Part shown: one piece after another, positions 49,134 to 59,350 of the stretch
Position numbering within the stretch: position 1 is the stretch's first letter
Layout of the letters: each line of letters starts with the position of its first letter
Assembly: GCA_013151635.1 (NCBI GenBank)
Contig: JAADHV010000001.1
Location: forward strand, 81,813 to 145,812
Direction of reading: 5' to 3'
Source: Deltaproteobacteria bacterium
Lineage (GTDB): Bacteria > Desulfobacterota > Desulfobacteria > Desulfobacterales > Desulfobacteraceae
Length of the DNA: 64,000 nucleotides
Translations under genes and position numbers: made by a program
Notes under the pieces: generated by a model
Told to the model about the DNA's origin: nothing
The model's database searches: none
Seen by the model: only the letters and a program-made list of their open reading frames with translations

Positions 49134-50948
49134 TTATTTGGGGAACATGCTGTCTTCAATATCCACGGCAACGCTGCTGGTGTTCATTAATGCACTGAAC
49201 CTGCCAAGAGTTATTGGGAGCTGGGTATCAACATAAAACTGCAGGGATTTGAGGATTCCTTCATAAAAGGGTTTGTCTTTCCTTTTTGCTTTTTCAAGTT
49301 TTTGTGCGGCAATTGTGGCTCTCCAGAGCAGCATCCATGCCATGGTAACATCGCCTGTTGCATCCTGGAAAGGATGGGCATTGGCAAAGGCATTCAATAC
49401 TTTTTCAGACATGGCGGTCTGGCCCATGTGGATGGCAACTTCTGCAAGCCTGTTCATGGCTTCTTCAACCTTGACAGCCTGTTTTTCAAGTTCAGGCATG
49501 GCTTTGCCGGCAGCAATGGTTTTCTGCATTTCGCCAAATAGATCCATTAGGGGTTTGCCTTTATTCAAGCCAAGTTTTCTTCCGAGAAGATCCATGGCCT
49601 GGATACCGTTTGTCCCTTCATAAATCAGTGTTATCCTGCAATCTCTCAAAAGCTGGGCCATGGGATATTCTTCGATGAATCCATACCCGCCGTATACCTG
49701 CATGCCCTGGCTGCATACCTCAAAAGACCTGTCGGTTACATATCCCTTGGCAATGGGGGTCAATACTTCAACAAATCCCTGGTATTTATTTTTTTCTTCC
49801 CTGGTTGGTGCATAAAGAGCCATGTCAGCACAGAATTGAACAAAATAAAGAAGGGACCTTATGCCTTCGACATTGACCTTCATCATCATTAACTGTCTTT
49901 TGACATCCGGGTGTTTCATTATGGAAACAGATTTGGCATCCGGGTTCATGAATTCAAGGATATCTTTGCCCTGTACCCTGTTCCTTGCATAATCAAGGGC
50001 ATACATATAAGCTGCTGTGGCGCAGGCAAATCCCTGGAATCCAACAAGACGTCTTGCTTCGTTCATCATAAGGAACATGGCTTTCATTCCCTTGTTTTCT
50101 TCTCCCAGGAGGGTGCCGATGCAATTGCCCTTTGAACCAAGGGAAAGAGAGCAGGTGCTGTTGCCATGGATGCCGAGTTTATGCTCAATGCCTGTGCAGA
50201 TGACATCATTAAATTCACCCGGGGTTCCGTCTTTGTTCACGCGGTATTTTGGAACAAGAAAAAGGGAAATCCCTTTTGTGCCTTCCGGGGCATCTTCAAT
50301 TCTTGCAAGAACAGGATGAATGATGTTTTCAGCCAGATCATGCTCTCCGCCTGAAATAAATATTTTTTCACCGGTGATAGAAAAAGTACCGTCATCATTC
50401 CTGGCAGCTCTGGTTGTCAAGGCCCCTACGTCTGATCCTGCACCGGGCTCGGTCAGAAGCATGGTGCCTGCCCATTTGCCTGTGAACATATTTTTAAGAT
50501 AGATTTCTTTTTGTTCCTTTGTCCCGAATTTTTCTACAAGGTGGCCTGCACCCTGGGTAAGGCCGGGATACATCATAAAAGGAAAATTTGCCCCGTTGAA
50601 ATATTCGGCCGCGGCAGAGGCAACGGTTCTTGGCATCCCCTGGCCGCCCCATTCAGGATCTTCGGTTACAGCAAGCCATTCGCCCTCATTAAATATTTTA
50701 TAGAGTCTTTTAAAAGAATCAGGTGTGGTTACCTTGCCGTTTTCCAGTGTGCAGCCCTGTTCGTCGCCTTCTTTGTTTGCCGGCAAGAGTTCTTTGACTG
50801 CAAAATTTTTTGCTTCGGAAATAACAAGGTCAATGGTCTTTTTATTAAAATCAGCAAAATTTTCATGAAGTTGTGAAAGGTTCTGGGCTTCCAGCTGTTC
50901 ATGAAGTACAAATTCAATATCCCTTTTGTCGGAAATAACTTGTGTCAT
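49134..50948 (-). CDS. Acyl-CoA dehydrogenase (C-terminal DUF4445/ACAD-extended type)
   Basis: TMLLTEPGAGSDVGALTTRA, QVYGGYGFIEEYPMAQLLRDCRITLIYEGTNGIQAMDLLGRK. Confidence 0.9.
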   Translation of the reverse strand: MTQVISDKRDIEFVLHEQLEAQNLSQLHENFADFNKKTIDLVISEAKNFAVKELLPANKEGDEQGCTLENGKVTTPDSFKRLYKIFNEGEWLAVTEDPEWGGQGMPRTVASAAAEYFNGANFPFMMYPGLTQGAGHLVEKFGTKEQKEIYLKNMFTGKWAGTMLLTEPGAGSDVGALTTRAARNDDGTFSITGEKIFISGGEHDLAENIIHPVLARIEDAPEGTKGISLFLVPKYRVNKDGTPGEFNDVICTGIEHKLGIHGNSTCSLSLGSKGNCIGTLLGEENKGMKAMFLMMNEARRLVGFQGFACATAAYMYALDYARNRVQGKDILEFMNPDAKSVSIMKHPDVKRQLMMMKVNVEGIRSLLYFVQFCADMALYAPTREEKNKYQGFVEVLTPIAKGYVTDRSFEVCSQGMQVYGGYGFIEEYPMAQLLRDCRITLIYEGTNGIQAMDLLGRKLGLNKGKPLMDLFGEMQKTIAAGKAMPELEKQAVKVEEAMNRLAEVAIHMGQTAMSEKVLNAFANAHPFQDATGDVTMAWMLLWRATIAAQKLEKAKRKDKPFYEGILKSLQFYVDTQLPITLGRFSALMNTSSVAVDIEDSMFPK

Positions 50949-51259
50949 TTTTAAATATCCTCCTGGTGGTTATGTTGCAAAATTTAATTGGCGTTAAATT
51001 TTTGATTATAAGATAATGAATTGATGCTCATTAAAATATGACAAATAATATTTCTTTCCAAACAGGTTGAAACATCACGGCCTGTTAGTGTTTTGAATAA
51101 TAAAAATAGAAAGTTATCAAAAAAATTATGTGTCATAAATCAAAAAGCATCCTATCATTATACCTGTCTCTAAAAAATGAATACTCATTCATTACATTAT
51201 ATTTCAAACGTGTCAATGGTTATTTTTACAAATCCAGAATAATTCTCTATGCTTCCGAC

Positions 51260-51346
51260 ATGGGAAAAATATTAATAAGCGCCTGTCTTGCAGGGAATCT
51301 TGTCAGACATGACGGTAAAATGGTAATTTTAATCAAACCAGGATGA
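51260..51346 (+). pseudogene. DUF523-family N-terminal remnant
   Basis: MGKILISACLAGNLVRHDGK matches the DUF523 start motif (KILISACLLGxxVRxDG); homology lost at the acr3 3' end. Confidence 0.6.
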
Positions 51347-52513
51347 TGTTCTTTTGCATACACCAACCAGCATAAGCATGACTGGAACCTCAATTAAAAC
51401 TCCCACAACCGTGGCAAGGGCAGCCCCTGATGCCAATCCGAACAGCATGACCGCTGTGGCGATTGCAACCTCAAAATGGTTGGATGCACCGATCATTGCA
51501 GCAGGAGCAGCATCTTCATATTTCAGCTTTAGTACCTTTGCAGCACCATAACCAAGGGCAAAAATAAATATTGTCTGTATAAAAAGAGGGATGGCAATCC
51601 ATACAATGGTCAGGGGATTTGCCAGGATTACTTCACCCTTGAAGCTGAACAGCAGCACCAGGGTTAAAAGCAGTGCAAAGATCGTGACCGGCGTGAGGAT
51701 ATGCAGGAATTTTTCTTCAAACCATGCTTTTCCTTTTTTATTAATAATCCATATTCTGGACAAAAAACCAGCCACAAGGGGGAGTGCAACATAAATGGCA
51801 ACCGAGAGAAGCAGGGCCTGCCAGGGAATGGGAAGCTTGCCGACACCAAGCAGGAAGCCGCCCAGAAGACCGTATAAAACCAGCATTGTCAAGGAGTTAA
51901 CAGCTACCATGACAAGGGTCAGCCCGTCATTCCCCCGGGAAAGATACCCCCAGACCAGGACCATTGCCGTACAGGGGGCAATCCCGAGAAGGATGCAGCC
52001 TGCGAAATAGCTTCTCCATAAGGGGATCTGCAACATTTTTATTCCTTCTTGAAGCACGACAACGCCTGCCCCATGATGAGCTCCAATGGGCAAATCAAGA
52101 CCAAAAGGCATTTTAACAAGATCAGTGGCATCTGCCCCGATAAAGGTTTTGAGTAAAAAGCCAAGGAAAAAAAATGAAATGGCATACATGGTAAACGGCT
52201 TTATGCACCAGTTTATAAAAAGAGTTAAGAAAACAGGTTTGCCACTTTTTCCTGCCTTTACAACAGAGGCAAAATCAATTTTTACCATGATGGGATACAT
52301 CATGAAAAAAAGGCAGATGGCAATGGGTATGGAAACAACAGGCGCATCATTAACATTTATGGACATGCTGTCCAGCGTTTTTGCAAATTTTGGTGCGAAT
52401 TTTCCAAGCAGAACACCCCCTGCGATACACAATCCTATCCAAATAGTCAGGTAACGTTCAAAAATACTGGTCATTCTCCGTTCATCCGGGGTGGTACGAT
52501 TGCTGCGGTTCAT
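51329..52513 (-). CDS. ACR3-family arsenite efflux transporter
   Basis: [39 protein letters not shown]; in ars cluster; start at 52513 preferred. Confidence 0.95.
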   Translation of the reverse strand: MNRSNRTTPDERRMTSIFERYLTIWIGLCIAGGVLLGKFAPKFAKTLDSMSINVNDAPVVSIPIAICLFFMMYPIMVKIDFASVVKAGKSGKPVFLTLFINWCIKPFTMYAISFFFLGFLLKTFIGADATDLVKMPFGLDLPIGAHHGAGVVVLQEGIKMLQIPLWRSYFAGCILLGIAPCTAMVLVWGYLSRGNDGLTLVMVAVNSLTMLVLYGLLGGFLLGVGKLPIPWQALLLSVAIYVALPLVAGFLSRIWIINKKGKAWFEEKFLHILTPVTIFALLLTLVLLFSFKGEVILANPLTIVWIAIPLFIQTIFIFALGYGAAKVLKLKYEDAAPAAMIGASNHFEVAIATAVMLFGLASGAALATVVGVLIEVPVMLMLVGVCKRTSSWFD

Positions 52514-52526
52514 TTTTATATCTCCA

Positions 52527-52973
52527 TTAATTATCAAGATTGTCAGGTAACCCTTTAACAAATGTTTTTATTTCATCCCTTACCCTTCTAAAACAATCAA
52601 GTTGAGTCTCTTTACCGGCCCCTTGGCCGGCAAGCTTTTTTGCCATCTTTGGGGGGTCATCAAAACCTATGTGGATCACTTTACACCGGGGTGGAAAATA
52701 GGGGCAGGTTTCATGGGCATGACCGCAGACCGTGACAACCACATCAAGGTCAACCTCTTTAAATTCATTTATGTGTTTTGACCTGTGATCTGAAATGTCC
52801 ACACCTGCTTCTGCCATGACCTTTACGGCATCCGGGTTAAGTCCGTGGGTTTCAACGCCTGCTGAAAAGACCTGGATTCGATCATTTTTAAGGGCCCGGG
52901 TCCAGCCTTCTGCCATCTGGCTTCGGCATGAATTCCCTGTACACAGAAATAATAATTTTATTTTATTTTTCAT
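52527..52973 (-). CDS. arsC: Arsenate reductase (low-MW phosphatase/thioredoxin type)
   Basis: [17 protein letters not shown]-loop, [13 protein letters not shown]. Confidence 0.93.
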   Translation of the reverse strand: MKNKIKLLFLCTGNSCRSQMAEGWTRALKNDRIQVFSAGVETHGLNPDAVKVMAEAGVDISDHRSKHINEFKEVDLDVVVTVCGHAHETCPYFPPRCKVIHIGFDDPPKMAKKLAGQGAGKETQLDCFRRVRDEIKTFVKGLPDNLDN

Positions 52974-52989
52974 AATAATTTCCTTTTTT

Positions 52990-53370
52990 TTAGTCCCTGG
53001 GGCAGCAGGCTTCTCCTCTTTGTTGCCGGCAAAGATCTTCAGGTGGTATTGTCATGATTTTTTTTAAAGCCTTTAAATCCTTTTTAATTTCATCGGAATA
53101 TTTTAATTTTGATTCCACCCATTCCGGAACAGGAGACTGCACGTCGCCTGATTTGTTTAAGCTATAATATACCCATCTTCCTTGTTTCCTGTTTTTAATC
53201 AGACCTGCCTGGACCATGATGGCCATGTGCCGGGAAGCCGTTGCTCCTGCCACCTTAAGCAGCTCGGTAACCTGGCAGGCACAAAGTTCGTCGTATGCCA
53301 GTAACGCTGCAAAAATTCTAAGCCTGTTCCTGTCGGAAAGTGCTTTAAAAACCGCAATTAGATTTTTCAA
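52990..53370 (-). CDS. arsR: ArsR-family regulator
   Basis: FKALSDRNRLRIFAAL...ELCACQVTELLKVAGATASRHMAIM. Confidence 0.93.
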   Translation of the reverse strand: MKNLIAVFKALSDRNRLRIFAALLAYDELCACQVTELLKVAGATASRHMAIMVQAGLIKNRKQGRWVYYSLNKSGDVQSPVPEWVESKLKYSDEIKKDLKALKKIMTIPPEDLCRQQRGEACCPRD

Positions 53371-53445
53371 TTCAACTCCTTTCTATAATTAGCTAAATGA
53401 CTAAATATAGAAAATTTATTACTCTGTCAAGATTTAAAAAATCTT

Positions 53446-53474
53446 TTGACAAATTAATATAAAACAATTAAACT
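53446..53474 (+). promoter_or_regulatory. Sigma-70-type promoter candidate
   Basis: TTGACA-N17-TAAACT upstream of the GntR gene. Confidence 0.45.
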
Positions 53475-53526
53475 GTTAGACAATTTGATGAAACTAATTG
53501 AAATCACTAATTAGGAAAATGCCCGG

Positions 53527-54246
53527 ATGAATATTAAATTTAAAAAGATGAAGCCGATAAAGTCATACCAGCATGTTGTGGATGAAATTGTGACGGCCGT
53601 GTGCGACGGGACTATCAAGGAAGGGGACAGGCTGCCTTCTGAAATGAAACTCAAGGAAATGTTTGATACAAGCAGGGGAACCATCCGGGAAGCCTTGAGA
53701 GTGTTGGAACAAAAAGGATTGGTGTCCATTAAAACAGGTGTAAAAGGCGGGGCAACCATTCAAAAAGCAAACACAAAGCCAATGAGTGACAGCGTGGCTA
53801 TTCTTATCCGCCAGAAGAAAGTTTCCCTTAAGCACCTTGCGGAATTCAGAAAGATGATGGAGGGCCATATTTCAGAGCAGGCTGCAAAAATTGCAGAAAA
53901 GGAAGATATAAAAAAGTTGAAAAATATTTTGCAGGAAGCTGAAACTCACATAAAAACAAAGCCCTCCGGATGGAAAGAATTTCACAAAATGGATGCAAGA
54001 TTCCACAGGGTTCTGGCAAGCATTGCCAAAAATCCCCTTATCGAGGCAAATCTTGCCATAGTCCATGATAATATCCAGATTTATTTTCACCACTATCTTC
54101 CCTGGAGTGAGGCACTGCTCAACAAGAATTTCAAGGATTTATGCGATATTGTTGAAGCTGTGGAACAACAAGATCCTGCAAAAGCAAGGCGACTTGCCCA
54201 GGACCATGTGGTCCGGTTTAATGAATTGATGGAGAAGAATCTTTAA
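53527..54246 (+). CDS. FadR/GntR-family (FCD) regulator
   Basis: GDRLPSEMKLKEMFDTSRGTIREALRVLEQKGLVSIKTGVKGG. Confidence 0.92.
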   Translation: MNIKFKKMKPIKSYQHVVDEIVTAVCDGTIKEGDRLPSEMKLKEMFDTSRGTIREALRVLEQKGLVSIKTGVKGGATIQKANTKPMSDSVAILIRQKKVSLKHLAEFRKMMEGHISEQAAKIAEKEDIKKLKNILQEAETHIKTKPSGWKEFHKMDARFHRVLASIAKNPLIEANLAIVHDNIQIYFHHYLPWSEALLNKNFKDLCDIVEAVEQQDPAKARRLAQDHVVRFNELMEKNL

Positions 54247-55001
54247 TGCCTGGAAATCCGTATATTTTTAAGATACAAAGATATTCCATTCATGATGGCC
54301 CCGGCATCCGAACCACCTTGTTTTTTCAAGGATGCCCATTGTCCTGCCGCTGGTGCCATAATCCCGAAAGCCAGGCCATGCCGGAAAAGGCAGGATCCGA
54401 AAATATGGACGGGATTGCTTTGGCATTAATGGCAATAATTGAAAAAGACCTGATTTTCTATGATGATTCGGGCGGCGGGGTCACTTTCTCCGGCGGGGAA
54501 CCATTGTGCCGGCCTGGATTATTATTCAGGCTTCTGGGCATGTGCCGGGAAAAAGAAATTCATACCTGCCTTGACACTTCAGGATATGGTGATACCAAAA
54601 TCCTTTTGAAGGCCGCTCAAAAAGTTGATTTGATCCTTTATGATATTAAATTATTTGATAAAGCAGCCCACGAAAAATATACAGGAAAAACAAATGGCAT
54701 AGTGCTGGAGAACCTGAAACAATTGTCAAGAAGAAAGGCTGATATCAGGCTGAGGTTTCCCCTTATTCCGGGGATGACTGACACGGATGAAAACATTGAC
54801 AGGGTAATAGATTTTTTAAGAGAAAATACGGTTTACAGGGATATTCATATCCTGCCGTTTCATAAGGCAGGTGAAAGAAAATATAAATTATTGAATATGA
54901 AAAATGATCTAAAGGACATACAAGAGCCTTCCGTGGCATGGGTAGGAACGATAAAGAAAAGATTTGAAGCCTTTGGGTTCAATGTAAGGATCAGGGGATA
55001 A
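54246..55001 (+). CDS. Glycyl-radical enzyme activating enzyme (radical SAM, short form)
   Basis: SIHDGPGIRTTLFFQGCPLSCRWCHNPESQ (CxxxCxxC), GGGVTFSGGEPL. Confidence 0.92.
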   Translation: MPGNPYIFKIQRYSIHDGPGIRTTLFFQGCPLSCRWCHNPESQAMPEKAGSENMDGIALALMAIIEKDLIFYDDSGGGVTFSGGEPLCRPGLLFRLLGMCREKEIHTCLDTSGYGDTKILLKAAQKVDLILYDIKLFDKAAHEKYTGKTNGIVLENLKQLSRRKADIRLRFPLIPGMTDTDENIDRVIDFLRENTVYRDIHILPFHKAGERKYKLLNMKNDLKDIQEPSVAWVGTIKKRFEAFGFNVRIRG

Positions 55002-55004
55002 ATA

Positions 55005-57365
55005 ATGAATTCAAGAATAAAAAATTTAAGAAATAAAACATTGCAAAAACAAGTGACCATTTCCCATGAAAGGGCAGAGCTTGTTACTTCTTTTTATAAA
55101 ACCTATGTCAGCATGGAAGAATCCATCCCGGTTCAACGGGCATTGTGTTTAAAATACCTGCTTGAGAATAAGAAAATATTTATTGATGACAATGAGCTGA
55201 TTGTAGGAGAAAGAGGGCCTGAGCCCAAAGCTGTGCCCACGTATCCTGAAATCTGCCTGCATTCTCTTGAGGATCTTGAAATTTTAGACTCAAGGCCCAG
55301 GGTGGCCTATAAAGTTTCTAAAGAAACAAAAAAAATTTATAAAGAAAAGATCATCCCGTTCTGGAAGGGCAGGACCATACGCGAAAAGATATTTAAGGCC
55401 ATGGAGGATCAGTGGATTGATTCTTTTAATGCAGGAATTTTTACCGAGTTCCAGGAACAGCGCTCTCCAGGGCATACAGCCGGCGGGGAGCTTATTTATC
55501 AAAAAGGGTTCAATGATTTAAAAGAAGACATCCGGCAATGCATTTTAAATGTTGATTTTTTTAAAGATAAAGATGCTCTTGAAAAATATGAGGTTTTAAA
55601 ATCCCTTGATATCGCAGCTGATGCCCTTATTGCTTTTGCCAACCGCCATGCTGATGAACTGGAACAACTTGCAAGAGGTGAAAATGATTCGGAAAGGAAA
55701 AAAAGCATTGAAAATATGGCCCGTGTCTGCCGGAGAGTACCTGCAAATAAGCCTTCAAACTTTCATGAAGCATTGCAGTACTATTGGTTTCTGCACGTGG
55801 GGATCATAACGGAATTAAACCCCTGGGACGCTTATAACCCCGGCAGGCTCGACCAGAATCTTTATCCTTTTTATAAAGAAGATATTGAAAAAGGAATAAT
55901 AACAAGGAAAGAAGCAAAAGAGCTGCTCTGCTGCTTCTGGATAAAATTTCATAATCATCCTGCCCCTCCCAAAGTCGGGGTAACAGCAAGGGAAAGCAAT
56001 ACTTATGTGGATTTTTGCCTGATCAATCTTGGGGGCGTTACAAAGGACAACCAGGATGGGGTGAATGAATTGACCTGGCTTATTCTTGATGTAATCGAGG
56101 ATATGAGGCTCCTGCAGCCAGGCTCCATGATCCAGGTGTCAAAAAAGAACCCGGACCGGTTTGTTAAACGGGCGTTAAAAATTATTGCAACAGGGTTTGG
56201 CCAGCCTTCTGTGTTTAATACCGATGCCATTGTCCAGGAAATGCTTTTGCATGGAAAAACAGTGGAAGATGCCAGAAAAGCCGGGGCCTCCGGGTGTGTG
56301 GAAACAGGCGTTTTCGGAAAAGAATGCTATATCTTAACAGGATATTTCAACCTGCCTAAAATTCTTGAGATCATTCTTAATAACGGCTTTGATCCGGAGA
56401 CAAAAAAGCAGATCGGCCTTAAAACAGGTGAGCCTGAAAATTTTAAAACATTTGATGACCTTTTTGATGCCTATAAAAGACAACTGGAATATTTTGTTGA
56501 TATCAAGATCAAGGGAAGCAATATTATTGAACAGATTAACGCAAAGTATATGCCTGTTCCACTTTTGTCCCTTGTCACAGAAGATTGCATAAACAATGCA
56601 GAAGACTATAACATGGGTGGTGCAAAATACAATACCTCCTATATCCAGGGTGTTGGCATGGGAACCATTACAGACTGCCTTTCATCCCTTAAATATAATG
56701 TTTTTGATAAAAGGCTTGTTTCCATGGAAAAGCTTTTGGGTGCGGTAAAAAATAATTTTAAAGGGAGCGATACCATCCGCCATTGCCTGGAACAAGCTCC
56801 TAAATATGGCAATGACAATGATTATGCAGATAATATATTAAAAATAGTATTTAAGGTCTTTCATGGAGCTGTTACCGGCAGGCCCAATGCAAAAGGCGGG
56901 GTGTACAGGATTAATCTTCTACCAACCACCTGCCATGTCTATTTTGGTGAAATCACAGGGGCTCTGCCGGATGGAAGAAAAAAAGGGCTCCCTTTTTCCG
57001 AAGGAGTATCCCCGGTACAGGGGAGGGACCGTTGCGGTCCCACTGCCGTGTTGAAATCTGCAGCTAAAATTGATCACTTGAAAACCGGCGGAACTCTTTT
57101 GAATCAGAAGTTTCTGCCCGATCTTCTAAAGGAGGAAAAAGGAGTTCAGGCGATCGTTAATTTAATCCGGTCATATTTTAAAATGGACGGGCATCATGTC
57201 CAGTTTAACGTGGTGGATGAAGAAACTTTGAGAGATGCCCAAAAAAGCCCTGAAAACTATAGGGATTTAATTGTCAGGGTGGCGGGGTATTCGGATTATT
57301 TTGTGGATCTTACACTTGCCCTGCAAGAGGAAATCATCCTTCGAACGGCCCATGATATGTATTAG
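55005..57365 (+). CDS. Glycyl-radical enzyme, trans-4-hydroxy-L-proline dehydratase (HypD)-like
   Basis: RVAGYSDYF glycyl motif, SGCVETGVFGKECYILTGYFNLPKILE active-site region, YNTSYIQGVGMGTITD; closest to HypD-type sequences by recall. Confidence 0.7.
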   Translation: MNSRIKNLRNKTLQKQVTISHERAELVTSFYKTYVSMEESIPVQRALCLKYLLENKKIFIDDNELIVGERGPEPKAVPTYPEICLHSLEDLEILDSRPRVAYKVSKETKKIYKEKIIPFWKGRTIREKIFKAMEDQWIDSFNAGIFTEFQEQRSPGHTAGGELIYQKGFNDLKEDIRQCILNVDFFKDKDALEKYEVLKSLDIAADALIAFANRHADELEQLARGENDSERKKSIENMARVCRRVPANKPSNFHEALQYYWFLHVGIITELNPWDAYNPGRLDQNLYPFYKEDIEKGIITRKEAKELLCCFWIKFHNHPAPPKVGVTARESNTYVDFCLINLGGVTKDNQDGVNELTWLILDVIEDMRLLQPGSMIQVSKKNPDRFVKRALKIIATGFGQPSVFNTDAIVQEMLLHGKTVEDARKAGASGCVETGVFGKECYILTGYFNLPKILEIILNNGFDPETKKQIGLKTGEPENFKTFDDLFDAYKRQLEYFVDIKIKGSNIIEQINAKYMPVPLLSLVTEDCINNAEDYNMGGAKYNTSYIQGVGMGTITDCLSSLKYNVFDKRLVSMEKLLGAVKNNFKGSDTIRHCLEQAPKYGNDNDYADNILKIVFKVFHGAVTGRPNAKGGVYRINLLPTTCHVYFGEITGALPDGRKKGLPFSEGVSPVQGRDRCGPTAVLKSAAKIDHLKTGGTLLNQKFLPDLLKEEKGVQAIVNLIRSYFKMDGHHVQFNVVDEETLRDAQKSPENYRDLIVRVAGYSDYFVDLTLALQEEIILRTAHDMY

Positions 57366-57428
57366 AAAAAGGTTGAAAATATACAATTTAAACCCGGGGA
57401 AATAAAATGAAAGCAGGCTAAATCCATA

Positions 57429-57456
57429 TGGACATATTTAAATTTTAAGGTATAAT
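57429..57456 (+). promoter_or_regulatory. Sigma-70-type promoter candidate for dpp operon
   Basis: TGGACA-N16-TATAAT; overlaps palindrome TCCATATGGA. Confidence 0.5.
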
Positions 57457-57665
57457 AGATCGGGCTGAAAGTTATAAAGCAGATAGGAAGACTTAAAGAG
57501 ATTAAAACCTCCTTTTTTTTTCTTGACTTGTTCGCCCGGTATTAATAAATATATATATTTTGTTAATTTCTGAATCCTGCAAATTATTTGTCTTGATTTA
57601 AATGGATTCACAAATTTTTTTGTTGGAATTTGTATTATTAATTACTTTTAAGGGGAGAGAGAAAA

Positions 57666-59261
57666 ATGAAATGGCGTAAATTTTTATCTATCGCAGGCTT
57701 TGCAGCCCTTTTCTGCATGCTTGCCGTATCAGTTCAGGCTAAAACATTTGTTTACTGCTCGGAAGGAAGCCCGGAAGGGTTTACTCCGGCGCTTTACACA
57801 TCAGGAACAACATTTGATGCAACAGCAAAAACGATTTATGACCAGTTGGCCATGTTTGAGCGCGGTGGTACAAAGGTTCTTCCGGGGCTTGCAACATCCT
57901 GGGATGTTTCTGCCGATGGTAAAGTCTATACTTTCCATTTGAGAAAAGGTGTTGACTTTCACACAACTAAGTATTTTACACCCACGCGCCAGTTTAATGC
58001 AGATGACGTATTGTTTTCTTTTAACCGCCAGTTTGATAAAAATCATCCGTACCATAAAATTTCCGGTGGAAGTTATGAATATTTTTCCGGCATGAGCATG
58101 GGCACCCTGATTAAATCCATTGAGAAAAAAGACGACTATACAGTTGTTTTTACCCTGAATAAACCGGAATCTCCTTTTATTGCCAACATGGCAATGGCTT
58201 TTGCTTCCATTCATTCCGCAGAATATGCAGACAATATGATGAAAGCCGGAACTCCTGAAGAATTTGACCAGAAACCCATTGGAACAGGACCATTCCAGTT
58301 TGTTTCCTACCAGAAAGACTCTGCAATCAGGTACAAGGCATTTGATAAATACTGGCAGGGACGGGCTAAAATTGATAAATTAGTTTTTTCAATTACCCCT
58401 GATGCATCTGTCCGCTATGCAAAATTAAAAGCCGGCGAATGTCACCTCATGCCCTATCCCAATCCTGCTGATATTGCAGCAATGAAAAAAGACCCCAATA
58501 TAAACCTGATGGAAAAAGAAGGGTTGAATGTTGGTTATCTTGCGTTTAATACTAAAAAAGTACCGTTTACAAAAGTTAAAGTCCGTCAGGCCTTGAGCAT
58601 GGCCATTAACAAACAGGCCATTATAGATGCTGTATTCCAGGGTGCCGGTAAAATTGCTAAAAACCCGATTCCGCCAACTATCTGGTCTTACAATGACAAA
58701 GTAAAAGACTATCCCTATGATATTGCAAAAGCAAAAAAACTTCTTGCAGAAGCAGGCTACCCCAATGGTTTTGAGACTGATATCTGGGCCATGCCGGTAC
58801 AGCGGCCGTACAACCCCAATGCAAGAAGAATGGCTGAAGTAATCCAGGAAGACTGGTCAAAAGTCGGTGTTAAAGCAAAAATTATCTCCTACGAATGGGG
58901 TGAATACCTTAAACGTTCCATGAATGGCGAGCATTCTACAGTCCTCCTTGGCTGGACCGGTGATAATGGCGATCCTGATAACTTTCTGGCCGTTCTCTTA
59001 GGTTGCGATGCCGTGGGCTCTTCCAACAGGGCTGAGTGGTGTTATAAACCTTTTGACGATCTTATCATGAAGGCCAAACAGGTTTCAGATATTAAAGAGA
59101 GAACAAAACTCTATGAAAAAGCCCAGGTTATCTTTAAAGAACAGGCACCATGGGTGACCATTGCTCATTCAATTGTTTTTGAGCCCATGAGCAAAAAGGT
59201 AGTTGGTTATAAAATTGATCCTTTTGGTCAACATATCTTTTACGGTGTAGATCTTAAATAA
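57666..59261 (+). CDS. Peptide ABC transporter substrate-binding protein (DppA-like)
   Basis: SBP family 5: KTFVYCSEGSPEGFTPALYTSGTTFDATAKTIYDQL. Confidence 0.92.
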   Translation: MKWRKFLSIAGFAALFCMLAVSVQAKTFVYCSEGSPEGFTPALYTSGTTFDATAKTIYDQLAMFERGGTKVLPGLATSWDVSADGKVYTFHLRKGVDFHTTKYFTPTRQFNADDVLFSFNRQFDKNHPYHKISGGSYEYFSGMSMGTLIKSIEKKDDYTVVFTLNKPESPFIANMAMAFASIHSAEYADNMMKAGTPEEFDQKPIGTGPFQFVSYQKDSAIRYKAFDKYWQGRAKIDKLVFSITPDASVRYAKLKAGECHLMPYPNPADIAAMKKDPNINLMEKEGLNVGYLAFNTKKVPFTKVKVRQALSMAINKQAIIDAVFQGAGKIAKNPIPPTIWSYNDKVKDYPYDIAKAKKLLAEAGYPNGFETDIWAMPVQRPYNPNARRMAEVIQEDWSKVGVKAKIISYEWGEYLKRSMNGEHSTVLLGWTGDNGDPDNFLAVLLGCDAVGSSNRAEWCYKPFDDLIMKAKQVSDIKERTKLYEKAQVIFKEQAPWVTIAHSIVFEPMSKKVVGYKIDPFGQHIFYGVDLK

Positions 59262-59285
59262 TAAGGGTTCTATTTAATGAATAAT

Positions 59286-59327
59286 GGCGGTGCAGTGCAT
59301 ATTTGATGCTGTACCGCCCCTTTTTTT
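59286..59327 (+). terminator. Intra-operon terminator/attenuator between dppA and dppB
   Basis: GGCGGTGCAG-N13-CTGTACCGCC then CCTTTTTTT. Confidence 0.75.
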
Positions 59328-59350
59328 ATATATAAGAATGTGGTTCCATT

